DNA from: Photobacterium iliopiscarium | Lineage (GTDB): Bacteria > Pseudomonadota > Gammaproteobacteria > Enterobacterales > Vibrionaceae | NCBI RefSeq assembly: GCF_003026395.1 | Contig: NZ_PYOO01000007.1 | Span: 1 to 64,000 of the forward strand | Direction of reading: 5' to 3' | DNA length: 64,000 bases | In this document: positions 63,620 to 64,000 of the stretch, piece by piece | How positions within the stretch are numbered: position 1 is the stretch's first letter | How the letters are laid out: each line of letters begins with the position of its first letter | Program-made: the position numbers and the translations under genes | Notes under the pieces: model-generated | What the model was told of the DNA's origin: nothing | Seen by the model: only the letters and a program-made list of their open reading frames with translations | The model's database searches: none

Positions 63620-64000
63620 TAAAATTTTATTGCTTTTAGTTATCCTAACAATTATCGGCGCTTGGTTTTATTTTGACCTCGGCCAATATTTGACACTTGA
63701 AGCCGCCAAACGTGAACAATTAACACTCCAAGATTATATTATTGATAATCCAATTACGGCTTATATTAGCTTTTTTAGTTTATATATTTTAGTCACTGCC
63801 CTTTCAATTCCAGGAGCATCAATATTAACCTTATTAGGTGCTGCATTATTTGGTTTTTGGACAAGCCTGATTATGGTGTCGTTTGCCAGTACGATTGGTG
63901 CGACATTAGCATTTCTATCTAGTCGTTTTATATTACGCGACTGGGTACAATCAAAATTTGGTAATCGCTTAACCACATTAAATAATGGCATTAAAAAAGA
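63609..64000 (+). CDS. TVP38/TMEM64 (VTT domain) membrane protein, 3' end outside window
   Basis: About 130 residues visible, starting MKNNKILLLLVILTIIGAWF with AGGAG five bases before the ATG. VTT-domain features include LSIPGASILTLLGAALFGF and the STIGATLAFLSSRFILRDWV block (conserved GxxxxFxxxR). The frame is open to the window edge. DedA/VTT proteins are polytopic and implicated in lipid transport. In many relatives such a gene precedes an FAD-dependent pyridine nucleotide oxidoreductase, which cannot be seen here. Confidence 0.85.
   Translation, partial: MKNNKILLLLVILTIIGAWFYFDLGQYLTLEAAKREQLTLQDYIIDNPITAYISFFSLYILVTALSIPGASILTLLGAALFGFWTSLIMVSFASTIGATLAFLSSRFILRDWVQSKFGNRLTTLNNGIKK

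Noticed and set aside
1-64000. tRNA, rRNA, CRISPR array, integron or phage integration signals
   Set aside because: I looked for cloverleaf-like or array-like structure and for integrases and saw none; the only mobile features are the RAYT gene, the IS256 element and the IS6 remnant.

Overview
The window looks like chromosomal DNA of a low-GC marine Vibrionaceae gammaproteobacterium, most like Photobacterium or a close relative. The basis is marker content: a hutWXZ block divergent from tonB-exbBD-hutBCD, PanP, VolA beside a FadL porin, TfoX, DUF2860, YnhF and a torR-torCAD locus. This is inferred from gene content, without a database search. No rRNA, tRNA or CRISPR array was seen.

Layout. 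1-8.4 kb: an edge-truncated REP-type Y1 transposase with two 30-bp-spaced repeats, glutathionylspermidine synthetase/amidase, a Fur-boxed TonB-dependent heme receptor, ribosomal protein L25, small conserved genes and an AT-rich OafA-type acyltransferase. 8.5-16.1 kb: DNA polymerase II behind a nucleotidyltransferase-like gene, a DNA-mimic protein, EmrD, RibA, and a prolyl-aminopeptidase-like gene broken by one amber codon. 16.1-19.7 kb: a NifU-like/GGGtGRT pair with a long leader, then family II pyrophosphatase. 20-28.3 kb: FadL plus VolA lipase, a patatin, a 29-residue YnhF-type membrane protein, a DUF2860 outer-membrane protein and PanP. 28.9-34.4 kb: torR divergent from torC-torA-torD (TMAO respiration). 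34.9-40.8 kb: a group-1 [NiFe] hydrogenase operon (small subunit, large subunit, cytochrome b, protease, degenerate HypF-like protein) behind a good FNR box. 47.2-50.7 kb: the convergent hypBCDEA maturation operon. 52.4-60.2 kb: heme uptake and degradation. 60.5-64 kb: purR, tfoX, an AhpD-like protein and a truncated TVP38-family membrane protein.

The most interesting segment lies between the hydrogenase structural and maturation operons. It has an intact IS256-family element on one side and a decayed IS6-family element on the other. Between them is a tightly coupled five-gene operon on the minus strand: a B12-binding radical SAM enzyme, a MoaA-like radical SAM enzyme with an auxiliary cysteine cluster, a thymidylate-kinase-like enzyme, a GreA/GreB-like elongation factor with altered coiled-coil tip residues, and a small P-loop kinase. 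I know of no named system with this set. The composition suggests synthesis and phosphorylation of a modified nucleotide, with the Gre-like factor protecting RNA polymerase. That would fit an antiphage or antibiotic-type cassette, but the function is inference only.

Other points to revisit: the divergent HypF-like protein that lacks the HHAH motif, the GGGtGRT pair with its possible cis-RNA, a FNR-type box with no obvious gene, a tfoX leader hairpin, and helically phased TorR-type half sites upstream of torC.
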